A program made the translations under genes and the position numbers. From the NCBI GenBank assembly GCA_964577665.1, contig CAZOBD010000005.1, forward strand, positions 1 to 64,000: a stretch of DNA of 64,000 nt. The letters run 5' to 3'. The notes beneath the pieces are model-generated. The model did no database searches, was not told the origin of the DNA, and saw only the letters and a program-made list of their open reading frames with translations. Each line of letters opens with the position of its first letter. Position 1 is the stretch's first letter. Shown here piece after piece: positions 19,352-27,600 of the stretch. Source of the DNA: CAYVTD01 sp964577665 (GTDB lineage Bacteria > Bacteroidota > Ignavibacteria > Kapaibacteriales > UBA2268).

Positions 19352-20242
19352 CTACAACTGTCGTATTTTATAATCGTTTCTGCTCTTCAAAATGCCAACT
19401 ATACTTCTGTCAGTGAGCAGATGACCCGCTCCGACGATAACGAAACATTTAATATTTTCTTCCATAAAACTTTCTATCGCGCGAGCCATTGTTTCATTCC
19501 TGCTCCAGAAGAATACTTTCATAAATTCTTCATAATTTTCCATCTTACGGAGATCGTTGAGCATATAATCGTAAAGTTTTTCAGAATTTCCTTCGCTCCA
19601 GTAATGAAAAAGGGAATCAATCCTGTTTTCATCCGAATCTATCTCGCTGAGAGCATATTCTACATAAACATTCATTGCATCGTCGAGATAGTCGAAAAGC
19701 TCGAGTTGCTGCTCGATGCTTTCCAGCTCGTATATTTCTTTGCCGTCATCCCCTGCTCGTTCCATAAAGTGCATATCAATGCCCTGAGCCTGCTCGTAGC
19801 CCTGCTCTTGAGCATCCATCATTGTCATGGTAATGACAGCATACCATGGCTTGAATTTGTTGTAAATTTCCTTTGTCAATCCCATTTCCCGGAAGTTTTT
19901 TTCGATTTTTGCGAAAAGTTCGGGTGAAACATTTTCTTCTAAAGTTTCATCTCCCTGATAAACGGCTTTTTGGGCGATTTTCATTGCAATGTTCATATCT
20001 TTTATTTCAGATATGTCTATTTCAACGGCAATTGCTTCGGAAACCTCATAAGCCTGCATTATAATGTCCGGCAGGGGGTACATTTCCTTTTTGGCTATGT
20101 GCACCGAACCCAGTATGTAAATCGTATTTGTTTCCGATTTCACTTCCCACAGAAAGTGCTTGTCTCCACCGCTTCCGAAGGTGGAACATGAGGCTGTAAA
20201 AAGTAAAACGATTAAGATTGAATGATATATTTTTTTTCTCAT
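19352..20242 (-). CDS. TraB/GumN-family lipoprotein
   Basis: Protein of 296 residues with a lipoprotein signal (TASC, Cys19) followed by the TraB/GumN domain. The diagnostic histidine motif GSVHIAKKEMYPLP lies near 45, the acidic EIDIS follows, and the second motif VGAGHLL sits near the C terminus. Members (PF01963) are thought to be metal-dependent hydrolases or proteases of the Tiki-like fold; the substrate is unknown. Predicted to sit on the periplasmic face of a membrane. A 55-60 bp sequence just upstream (20296-20350) is nearly repeated in front of lysA, which may mean shared transcription signals. The remaining bases to 20641 hold a terminator of the opposite operon end and no gene. Confidence 0.85.
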   Translation of the reverse strand: MRKKIYHSILIVLLFTASCSTFGSGGDKHFLWEVKSETNTIYILGSVHIAKKEMYPLPDIIMQAYEVSEAIAVEIDISEIKDMNIAMKIAQKAVYQGDETLEENVSPELFAKIEKNFREMGLTKEIYNKFKPWYAVITMTMMDAQEQGYEQAQGIDMHFMERAGDDGKEIYELESIEQQLELFDYLDDAMNVYVEYALSEIDSDENRIDSLFHYWSEGNSEKLYDYMLNDLRKMENYEEFMKVFFWSRNETMARAIESFMEENIKCFVIVGAGHLLTDRSIVGILKSRNDYKIRQL

Positions 20243-20295
20243 ATTCTAAAAAAATTTAAATAGAAAAAAGTACTCTTGATTTTTTAAGATAATAT

Positions 20296-20350
20296 TTTTG
20301 AGTTCACTTAAAAAAGGTAATATAAAATAATTTGATAATTTTAAAAAGTA
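20296..20350. repeat. Upstream element shared with the lysA 5' region
   Basis: About 55 bp beginning TTTTGAGTTCA and continuing through GGTAATATAAAATAATTTGA is repeated with few changes at 50084-50144. Each copy lies 20-55 bp upstream of a leftward gene start (the TraB-like gene and lysA). It may carry a promoter or operator or be a dispersed repeat; the sequence alone does not decide. Confidence 0.6.
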
Positions 20351-20557
20351 AAAAATCTTAATAAATATGCAATATACCAACTTTTAAATTTTTCCCGAAA
20401 AAAGCCCAACAAAAAATTATTCAGACAAAACAAGAGTCATGTCAGGTTAAAAATGTTCGAAATATCAGACAGCTTGTCGGAGAGGCAAAAGAAGCTGTTG
20501 TTTTCATCATAGGAAAATCATTTCTGTTTACTTTTCAAAACCGCTTTTTACCCTTAA

Positions 20558-20600
20558 TAAAAAACCTTCCGAAGGTTTAATACCCATCGGAAGGTTAAAA
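20558..20600 (-). terminator. Intrinsic terminator after the DUF35 gene
   Basis: AACCTTCCGA (20563-20572) pairs with TCGGAAGGTT (20587-20596). On the - strand the stem is followed by a run of T. It ends the leftward thiolase-DUF35 transcript about 45 bp past the last stop codon. Confidence 0.85.
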
Positions 20601-20641
20601 ATAACATCCTTTTATTCCCAATAAAAAGGAACAAAAAGTTT

Positions 20642-21031
20642 TTAAACCAGCACAGCTTTATATGCGTAGTTGATGATGCCGCTGCCGCCTTCCTCCATTA
20701 TCTTGCGGAAAACGAGCTGTACTTCGGCGCCTATCTTTAGGTCTTCTTCATTGCAGTCAACTACTTGTGCGGTGATGCGTGCTCCTTCTTCGGTTTCGAT
20801 AATTGCAACCGGGAAGGGAGCTTCTTTTGCATAGTCGTCGGCCGCTATGTGGACGACAGTGTAGGTTAAAATCCTGCCTTTGCCGCTGAGGGTAATCTTC
20901 TCGAAGTCTTTACAGCCTTTGTCGGGGCATACATAGCGGTTTGCGAGGGTAACGCATCCGCAGTCGAACTTCTGAGCTTCCAGCCGGTAGCGGTGGGGAA
21001 TTTCGCGAGTATATCTTTGTGAATTAGCCAT
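20642..21031 (-). CDS. DUF35 zinc-ribbon/OB-fold protein, thiolase-HMG-CoA synthase partner
   Basis: Protein of 129 residues with an N-terminal rubredoxin-like zinc ribbon: Cys24, Cys26, Cys35 and Cys40 in FDCGCV...YVCPDKGC. An OB-fold (KITLSGKGRILTYTVVH onward) follows, matching the DUF35 family. In archaea this protein bridges acetoacetyl-CoA thiolase and HMG-CoA synthase into one complex and passes the CoA intermediate between them. Here its start codon overlaps the thiolase stop by one base, and HMG-CoA synthase lies upstream in the same direction, reproducing that gene set. The operon ends in the terminator at 20558-20600. Confidence 0.9.
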   Translation of the reverse strand: MANSQRYTREIPHRYRLEAQKFDCGCVTLANRYVCPDKGCKDFEKITLSGKGRILTYTVVHIAADDYAKEAPFPVAIIETEEGARITAQVVDCNEEDLKIGAEVQLVFRKIMEEGGSGIINYAYKAVLV

Positions 21032-22179
21032 TATACTGCCTCCAGAATATGTACAACAGAACTTCCTCCGGAGCCGCCCATGTTTTGGGTCATGCCGAGT
21101 TTTATGTCTTTTACCTGCCGGTTTCCGGCTTCGCCGCGAAGCTGCTTGAATGCTTCGATAAGCTGAGCGGCACCTGTAGCGCCTACGGGATGCCCTTTAG
21201 CTTTCAAGCCGCCCGATGAGTTGATAACGACTTTTCCGCCGTGTGTAGCCTGACCTTCGGCGATTGCTTTGCCTGCCTGCCCGTATTCGAAAAAGCCGAG
21301 TTCTTCGGCAACGACGATTTCGGCGATTGAAAAGCAGTCGTGTACTTCTGTAAAACTGATGTCAGCCGGGCTTGCTCCCGCCATTTTATAAGCTTTTTCG
21401 GCGGAAAGTCTTACAGCGTCGAGTTTTGTAAGGTCTTTGTGATCATGCAGGGCGATAGGACCTGTTGCAGCGCCGATGCCTTTGAATTTGACGGGCTTGT
21501 CCGTGAAATTCTTTGCCTGATCGAGAGGCACGAGAATAAGAGCAGCTGCTCCGTCGGTGATGGGCGAGCAGTCCATAAGCCTCAGCGGGTCAGCAACCAT
21601 TGCCGAGTTTAAAACAGTTTTCATATTAATTTCAAATGGATACTGTGCAAACTCATTTCCAACTGAATGTTTGTGGCTTTTGATTGGAACTTGTGCAAGT
21701 TCTTCGCGAGTAAGTCCGTATTGGTGCATGTAAGCCCGGGCAATCATAGCATAAAGCCCCGGGAACGTAATTCCGTGAAATGCTTCGTATTCTTGGTCTG
21801 CCGCAGTGGCAAGCACCATGGAGCCGTCATCGGCATCCCACATTTTTTCAACGCCTCCGACCATAACGATGTCGCTCATTCCTGAGGCAACATCCATATA
21901 GCCGATGCGGACAGCCTGACCTGCAGATGAGCAGGCAGATTCGATGCGTGCTCCGGCGGCGCCTCTCTGACCGATATAGTCAGCCATCACAGAGCTGAGA
22001 TGCTCCTGACGGTTGTAAAGTCCGCTGGACATCGCACCGACATAAAGAGAGTCGATTTTGTCAACGCCGGCGTTTTCCATGGCTTTCAATCCGGCTTCCG
22101 CGAAAATATCGCGCAGGTTTTGGTCCCAAAGCTCGCCGAATTTAGTCATGCCAACGCCTACTATTGCAACGTCGCGCAT
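21031..22179 (-). CDS. Acetyl-CoA acetyltransferase (archaeal-type thiolase)
   Basis: Thiolase of 382 residues, close to the SCP2-like/archaeal group. The nucleophilic Cys83 is in ESACSSAG, and the family motifs HDCFSIAE and GGLKAKGHPVGATGAAQL occur in the second half; the final NMGGSGGS loop is also typical. With HMG-CoA synthase and DUF35 encoded alongside, the most likely reaction is condensation of two acetyl-CoA to acetoacetyl-CoA as the first mevalonate step. An alternative would be a general beta-ketothiolase. It is translationally coupled to DUF35. A 488 bp stretch of repeats lies between this gene and HMG-CoA synthase. Confidence 0.9.
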   Translation of the reverse strand: MRDVAIVGVGMTKFGELWDQNLRDIFAEAGLKAMENAGVDKIDSLYVGAMSSGLYNRQEHLSSVMADYIGQRGAAGARIESACSSAGQAVRIGYMDVASGMSDIVMVGGVEKMWDADDGSMVLATAADQEYEAFHGITFPGLYAMIARAYMHQYGLTREELAQVPIKSHKHSVGNEFAQYPFEINMKTVLNSAMVADPLRLMDCSPITDGAAALILVPLDQAKNFTDKPVKFKGIGAATGPIALHDHKDLTKLDAVRLSAEKAYKMAGASPADISFTEVHDCFSIAEIVVAEELGFFEYGQAGKAIAEGQATHGGKVVINSSGGLKAKGHPVGATGAAQLIEAFKQLRGEAGNRQVKDIKLGMTQNMGGSGGSSVVHILEAV

Positions 22180-22228
22180 ATTTTTTTCCTCCGTTTTATA
22201 AAAAATTATTTGTTTATTTCAAAGATTT

Positions 22229-22308
22229 GATCCCTCCTCGGTCCTCCCTTATAAATAAGGGAGGAAGTTTTTTTCGTCCCCCTTATTTATAAGGGGGTGC
22301 GGGGGATC
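22229..22308. repeat. Compound palindromic repeat bounded by GATCCC
   Basis: An 80 bp inverted element opens with GATCCCTCC and closes with GGGGGATC. It contains two hairpins, CCTCCCTTATAAATAAGGG (stem arms pair across TATAAATA, 22243-22264) and CCCCCTTATTTATAAGGGGG (22278-22297). The two halves are inverted copies of one another. This is a dispersed intergenic palindrome, non-coding. Confidence 0.75.
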
Positions 22309-22335
22309 GTTTTCAATGTACAATTGTCTTTGTTA

Positions 22336-22548
22336 TTTTCTCATTCCTAAGTTTTACTTGGGAATGCACTTTTTCTGCGAAACTGAGTTTCGTCTGATAT
22401 TATCCTTTCCAAATCGGAGTTTGGAAAGGAGAGTGTTACTCTTTTTTTTCTCATTCCTAAGTTTCACTTGGGAATGATGCTTTTCATGCGAAACAGAGTT
22501 TCGTCTGATATTATCCTTTCCAAATCGGAGTTTGGAAAGGAGAATGTT
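22336..22548. repeat. Tandem pair of ~103 bp triple-hairpin repeats
   Basis: Two copies (22336-22438 and 22446-22548, offset 110 bp) are nearly identical. Each unit carries three short hairpins in a row: CATTCCTAAG...CTTGGGAATG, CGAAAC..GTTTCG, and CTTTCCAAATCGGAGTTTGG. An ORF of 66 codons over it on the - strand is only the translated repeat. It is non-coding and sits inside the thiolase/HMG-CoA synthase gene cluster. Confidence 0.85.
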
Positions 22549-22558
22549 TCTCAAATTC

Positions 22559-22581
22559 GAGATTCTGAAACAAGTTCAGAA
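22559..22581. repeat. Partial copy of the 3410-3515 element arm
   Basis: GAGATTCTGAAACAAGTTC and the following AGAA are the reverse complement of the left arm at 3411-3434. Only one arm is present, so this is a remnant or a solo copy. Confidence 0.6.
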
Positions 22582-22617
22582 CGACTATCAGAATTCAAAG
22601 TACAAACAATAATTTGA

Positions 22618-22666
22618 AATTATTAATTATTAATTATTAATTATTAATTGTTAATTATTAATTATT
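22618..22666. repeat. Heptanucleotide tandem repeat ATTAATT
   Basis: About seven copies of a 7 bp unit (ATTAATT, one copy GTTAATT) abut the stop codon of HMG-CoA synthase. The same heptamer in the opposite orientation recurs at 52066-52094, near 52540-52580 and at 53615-53645. Such AT heptamers can vary in copy number. Confidence 0.8.
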
Positions 22667-22667
22667 G

Positions 22668-23717
22668 TCATGCTTCATTAAATCTTATCTTCTTGCGGAA
22701 AGCAACATATCTTCCGTAGTCGAGATAAATCTTCTTTCCATCTAAGATTTCACGTGTTTTAGGAGCTAATGCCTGCTTGGCAGTAATTTTATCGGTGGCT
22801 TCGAAAATAAAGCCGTCACTGCCTGCACCGGAGCCGAATGAAACCATGAAGACTTTTTCTCCGGGCTTCATAATGTCAAGGCAGGCAGCCAAGCCTGTGG
22901 GAGATGAACCCGAATAAGTATTTCCCATTGTGTTTACTACCCAGCCCTGCTGCATCTGTTCGTTTGTAAAGCCTAAGATTTTACCGGCTTTCAGAGGGAA
23001 TTTTCCGTTTGGCATGTGGAAAACAGCCTGTGCAAAATCTGACGCTTTCATGCCTGATTTTTCCATAAGAGCATTTGCACAGCCTAAGATGTGCTTGAAG
23101 TATGCAGGTTCGCCCGTGAAGCGTCCCCCGTGGCGGGGATAATGTTGATATTCACGGCGCCAGAAATCGGCGGTGTCGCTGGTAAATGAATGAGTATATA
23201 AAAGATTAGCCGCTACGTCGTCGTTTCCGAAAATGAAAGCAGAGCCGCCTGCCGATGCAGAGTATTCGAGAGCATCTCCCGGGGCGCCCTGCGAAGTGTC
23301 TGCACCTATGCCCATGGCATATTCCATATTGCCTGATTTCACATGGCTGTATGCTACGAACATAGATTCGGAACCTGCCTTGCAGGCAAATTCAAAGTCT
23401 GCAACGTGTACGTCGGGACCAATACCGAGAGCGTCAATTAAAATAGTGCCGCTTGGCTTAACCGCATAAGGGTGCGATTCGGAACCTATATAGACCGCAC
23501 CGATTTTCTGCGGGTCTATGCCTGCGCGTTTAACAGCATTTTTAGCGGCGGCAACTGCGATGGTTATGGTGTCTTCATCCCTGCCGGGCACCGTTTTTTC
23601 CTTGATGAGAAGCCCGTTTACCATAGTGTCGGGGTCAGATCCCCACTGGCGGGCTATCGTCTCGGATTTTATCCGGTACGCAGGAACATAAGAGCCCCAT
23701 CCTACTATACCTGTCAT
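22668..23717 (-). CDS. Hydroxymethylglutaryl-CoA synthase (archaeal type)
   Basis: HMG-CoA synthase of 349 residues, the short archaeal form. It condenses acetyl-CoA with acetoacetyl-CoA. The catalytic Cys112 is in FEFACKAGSES; GSESHPYAVKPSG near 79 and the later MPNGKFP and GNTYSGSSP loops are all typical. Together with the thiolase and DUF35 genes downstream it forms the complete archaeal-style condensing complex. No HMG-CoA reductase or mevalonate kinase gene is in the window, so whether the full mevalonate pathway operates cannot be said. The ATG start gives MTGIVGWGSYVP, the expected N terminus. Confidence 0.93.
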   Translation of the reverse strand: MTGIVGWGSYVPAYRIKSETIARQWGSDPDTMVNGLLIKEKTVPGRDEDTITIAVAAAKNAVKRAGIDPQKIGAVYIGSESHPYAVKPSGTILIDALGIGPDVHVADFEFACKAGSESMFVAYSHVKSGNMEYAMGIGADTSQGAPGDALEYSASAGGSAFIFGNDDVAANLLYTHSFTSDTADFWRREYQHYPRHGGRFTGEPAYFKHILGCANALMEKSGMKASDFAQAVFHMPNGKFPLKAGKILGFTNEQMQQGWVVNTMGNTYSGSSPTGLAACLDIMKPGEKVFMVSFGSGAGSDGFIFEATDKITAKQALAPKTREILDGKKIYLDYGRYVAFRKKIRFNEA

Positions 23718-24197
23718 TGTAACTCCTTTGATTTGTAGTAAATTGAATAAAATGATGTTTGGTTAGAGTAAAGCAATTTATATGTGTGTATAATTTTGTT
23801 CAACATAACTAAATAGTAAGAGACAGAAAAACTAAAGTTTTATTTTCTCTACAATAATATAAGGAAATATAGGGAGAAACGGAAAATTTTTTTACAGGTA
23901 TGCATCCCTGAGATGTTAGGATTAATGAAACTCTGAAATAAAAGTATGTTCTACATCTATAGCTTTTATGATGTTATTTGAATTTATACTTGTTGTCATA
24001 GACCCCGCCGCTGATGCTTTTACCAAAGGGGTGCACGTTTTTCAAGATTGGAATAAGCTTTGCTCTTGCGGCACTATTTTCACACTGCACAGTTTCTTTG
24101 AAGAGAAGCTTAAAAAACTGTTTGATTTCAAAAAGAAAGAAAGAAATATTTAATTTGTAAACTTTTCCACATCATAAGGTTTTTGTATATTTCTTTG
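23718..24197. other. Intergenic stretch without a convincing gene
   Basis: About 480 bp between the HMG-CoA synthase start and the restriction enzyme gene. A 61-codon ATG frame at 23968-24153 has no recognisable family, no good ribosome site and mixed composition, so I do not call it. No RNA gene or repeat was recognised. Confidence 0.5.
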
Positions 24198-24205
24198 TAT
24201 TTTTG
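24198..24205 (+). promoter_or_regulatory. TAnnTTTG -7 box before the restriction gene
   Basis: TATTTTTG matches the Bacteroidota -7 consensus 21 bp before the ATG at 24226. A GGAAAG ribosome-binding-like sequence at 24212-24217 lies between. No well-spaced -33 TTG element was found, so this is a probable rather than firm promoter. Confidence 0.5.
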
Positions 24206-24225
24206 CAATATGGAAAGTTAAAAAA

Positions 24226-27200
24226 ATGTTAATTGCATTGTCTATGTTTCAGGAGTATTTCAATACCATAAAAGAGCTTTATGCTTCCGGCGAAGAAAGT
24301 TCCGAGCATACATACAGGTCGGCGCTTGAAACTTTGCTGAATGCCTTCATAGAAAAATACACCGGCAGAAAGCTTACAGTAAGGCACGAACCTGTCCGTC
24401 AGGGGAATGCGGGCAGACCGGATTTTAAAATATCTACTCCCGAACAGCTTACCATCGGTTTGCTTGAAACAAAAAAAATCGGCGAAGACCTTAAAAAGCA
24501 CTTAAATTCTGACCAGCTAAAGAAGTATGCTAAGTTTTCCGAAAATATTATTTTAACCGACTACCTGCATTTTTACTTAATAAGAAAAGGCGAGCCTGTG
24601 CTGGATGTGCTTTTGTTTTCCGAGTATCATCTCGAAAAGAAAAGTTTTAAACTTAAAGAGTACAGAGTTGCAGTGTTAGAAAGGCTGCTCACTGATTTCT
24701 TTGAATCTGAACCTGAAACAATATGCAAGACGCATGACCTTGCGAGAAAACTTTCCGATAAGGCGCGCTTTCTAAAAGAATACTGCCGCAGCGAACTTGA
24801 GAGGGAAGCGGACAGGAACAGCGTTTTAGAAGCTATTTATCAAGCTTTTAAAGAAACCCTTTTGCCCTCCCTTACAAGAAAATATTTTTCTGATATTTAT
24901 GCTCAGACTTTAAGCTATGCACTTTTTCTTTCGGCATTGAACAGTGATTCGCCGAAGCAGCAGCTTACTAAATATTCGGCAAATGAATTACTCCCCGGCG
25001 CTTTTCCGCTGATAAAAGAGCTTTTTCACAGTCTCGATAATTTCCCTCAGGATATAAACTGGGTAATTGAAGAAATAATTACAATTTTAAAAGCAACGGA
25101 TTTTCCTGCAATCAAGAAAGAATTCGCAGAATACCGCAGAAAAAAGAGCGGTTTTGCAGATCCCTTTATTTTCTTTTATGAGGATTTTCTTTACCATTAT
25201 GATCCCGGGCAGAGAAAAATACGCGGAGTTTACTACACACCCGAGCCGGTTGTTTCTTTTATTACGAGGTCTGTTGAAATAATCGTTAAAGAGACATTTG
25301 ATTTGAAAGACGGTTTGATTAACAAAGACGTTACTCTTCTGGATTTTGCCGCCGGTACTGGTACTTTCCTGCTGAATGCCTTCAAGCTGGCTCTTGAAGA
25401 AACCATGAAGCGGGTTGATAAAATAACTGCCAACAAAATATTAAATGAGATAATTATTAAAAACTTCTATGGATTTGAACTCCTTGCAGCGCCTTATGCC
25501 GTGGCTAATTTAAAAATTTCGGAATACCTTAAAGATTGGGGCTTTTCAATCAATGAAGGGAACCGGCTGAATATCTTTCTCACAAACACCCTCAGCAACA
25601 AAGAACCTAAGCCTTTCGGTTTTCTGCCTCATCTTTCAAAAGAAGGCTTGATGGCAAACGAAATAAAGAATAAGGATATCTTGATAATAATGGGTAATCC
25701 GCCTTATTCGGTCAGCAGCGCCAATAAAACCGGTTTTATCGCCGAAGAGAAGATGCAGAAGTATAAAAAAGCTGTTGTCGGAGAAAAAAACATACAGCCG
25801 CTTTCGGATGATTATATCAAATTCATACGCTTTGCACACTGGAAGATGGAAAATGCTGAAAAGGGAGTAGTTGGAATTATTTCCAACAATTCTTTTATAG
25901 ACGGCTTGATACACCGGGGTATGCGTGAGGAACTTCTAAAGGATTTTGATGAAATATACATTTTAAATCTTCATGGCAGCTCCCGGATAGGAGAAATTAC
26001 GCCGGAAGGCAAAAAAGACGAAAATATATTTGCTATAATGCAGGGAGTGGCGATAAGCATTTTCGTCAAGAAGGAAAAAAAATCAAATAGAAATCCTGAA
26101 GTATATTTTGCTGATTTATACGGCACAAAAGATGAGAAGCTCGATTTTCTTCAGAGAAATGACATCAGAACGCTTTTGCCCAAAACAAATAAAGAAAAGC
26201 AGGATATTAAAAAATGGACAAAGCTCAATCCCCAAAAAGAATTTTATTTCTTTGCCAGAAAGGATTTCAAGTCAAAGAAAAAATATGAAAAAGGATTTAA
26301 GATTGATGAGATTTTCAATAAATATTCCAGCGGAGTGAAAACGCACAGGGATCATTTTGTTGTCGCTTATAATAAGAATACATTAAAAAAAAGACTAATC
26401 AGATTTTATTCTTTGACTAAAGAGAATGCATCAAATGAATTTGATTTAAAAAATACAAGAGACTGGAAAATTGAAAGAGCATTAAAGGAAGGTTCTTTCG
26501 GTCAAGACTTCATTAAAGAATATGCTTACAGACCTTTTGATATAAGATTTATTTACTACGACCTCAACATACTTGAAAGAGGCACAAACCGTTTTAATAT
26601 CATGAAACACATGATGCAGCCTAACATAGGTCTTTCAACTACCCGCAGTCAGGCAAAAGGACATAATAATTTTTTGGTAACGGATAGAATTTCGGATTTA
26701 AGATTTTCCTCACGTCCCGGTTCTATTGGTTCCGATTATCTTTTCCCGCTTTTTATATACAACGGGGAAGAGCTGAAAAAAAGCGGCGGATACGTCGAAG
26801 AACCTGCCATTCCTTATGAAGGCAGAAACGAACTTGAAAAAATACCTAATTTTAGCAAAGATTTTATAAAGTTCATTGAACTAAAATATAAAGATAAATA
26901 TTCTCCCGAACAGATATTGGGTTACATCTATGCCATTCTGTACAGTCCCGCTTATAGAGAAAAATATATTGAATTTTTGAAGATAGATTTCCCCAGAGTT
27001 CCATTTTGCGATGATGAGGAGTTATTTAAAAAACTATCCGAAACAGGTTATGATTTAATCGAGCATCATTTGATGGAAAAGTCTTATGATAATCCAAAAT
27101 GCTCATTCAAAGGCGAAGGAGATAATTTCCTTGTAGAAAAAATAACATACGAGAAAGGAAAAGTTTACATAAACAAAAACAGATATTTCGAAGATGTGCC

Positions 27201-27387
27201 TGAAGACTTATGGAACTTCCGCATCGGGGGCTATCAGGTTCTTGAAAAATGGCTTAAGGAACGCAGGAAGCACGAAATAAATCTGGAAGGAGACGATATT
27301 CTACACTTTATTAAAATCACAAATATTTTAGAGAGTACGATTCAAATAATGAATGAAATAAATGAACTTACAGAGAAGTGGATTTGA
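24226..27387 (+). CDS. Single-chain restriction-methylation enzyme (type IIG/ISP-like)
   Basis: Fused restriction-modification protein of 1053 residues. The N terminus carries a PD-(D/E)xK nuclease core: Asp66 in GRPDFKI, then Glu81 and Lys83 in LLETKK. A helical connector leads to an N6-adenine methyltransferase domain with SAM motif DFAAGTGTF (373-381) and catalytic NPPY (491-494). The C-terminal half (SSGVKTHRD, YRPFDIRFIYYD, RGTNRFNIMKHM, LFIYNGEE) matches the target-recognition region of type ISP enzymes. No RecA-type helicase motifs are seen between nuclease and methylase, unlike full-length type ISP enzymes, so it probably cleaves near its site like type IIG. No separate R, M or S genes flank it. 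The ATG at 24226 has a usable ribosome site; 24244 is an alternative. Confidence 0.9.
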   Translation: MLIALSMFQEYFNTIKELYASGEESSEHTYRSALETLLNAFIEKYTGRKLTVRHEPVRQGNAGRPDFKISTPEQLTIGLLETKKIGEDLKKHLNSDQLKKYAKFSENIILTDYLHFYLIRKGEPVLDVLLFSEYHLEKKSFKLKEYRVAVLERLLTDFFESEPETICKTHDLARKLSDKARFLKEYCRSELEREADRNSVLEAIYQAFKETLLPSLTRKYFSDIYAQTLSYALFLSALNSDSPKQQLTKYSANELLPGAFPLIKELFHSLDNFPQDINWVIEEIITILKATDFPAIKKEFAEYRRKKSGFADPFIFFYEDFLYHYDPGQRKIRGVYYTPEPVVSFITRSVEIIVKETFDLKDGLINKDVTLLDFAAGTGTFLLNAFKLALEETMKRVDKITANKILNEIIIKNFYGFELLAAPYAVANLKISEYLKDWGFSINEGNRLNIFLTNTLSNKEPKPFGFLPHLSKEGLMANEIKNKDILIIMGNPPYSVSSANKTGFIAEEKMQKYKKAVVGEKNIQPLSDDYIKFIRFAHWKMENAEKGVVGIISNNSFIDGLIHRGMREELLKDFDEIYILNLHGSSRIGEITPEGKKDENIFAIMQGVAISIFVKKEKKSNRNPEVYFADLYGTKDEKLDFLQRNDIRTLLPKTNKEKQDIKKWTKLNPQKEFYFFARKDFKSKKKYEKGFKIDEIFNKYSSGVKTHRDHFVVAYNKNTLKKRLIRFYSLTKENASNEFDLKNTRDWKIERALKEGSFGQDFIKEYAYRPFDIRFIYYDLNILERGTNRFNIMKHMMQPNIGLSTTRSQAKGHNNFLVTDRISDLRFSSRPGSIGSDYLFPLFIYNGEELKKSGGYVEEPAIPYEGRNELEKIPNFSKDFIKFIELKYKDKYSPEQILGYIYAILYSPAYREKYIEFLKIDFPRVPFCDDEELFKKLSETGYDLIEHHLMEKSYDNPKCSFKGEGDNFLVEKITYEKGKVYINKNRYFEDVPEDLWNFRIGGYQVLEKWLKERRKHEINLEGDDILHFIKITNILESTIQIMNEINELTEKWI

Positions 27388-27600
27388 AAGTTGTTTGATA
27401 TTATCAATTGAGGCTGCTGAAGAAAATATTTAAAGTAATAGAGTTCTGAAAAATCTTTGCTGTTTTGTATATTTTTACAATTTGTATTTTTTGTCGTTAT
27501 AATTTAAAAGTTTTATTTTTAACTAAAAATCTGTATCTTTCGTTTTTATAATTATTGCTAAAAAAAAATTTGGAAAACAGGGAATATCAAGATATAAGTT

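Noticed and set aside
22354..22554. 66-codon - strand ORF
   Set aside because: It is the translation of the two triple-hairpin repeats (the peptide itself is duplicated) and shows no independent support.
23968..24153. 61-codon + strand ORF in the gap before the restriction gene
   Set aside because: No recognisable family and no ribosome site; both strands give similarly ambiguous peptides, so it is described only as intergenic.
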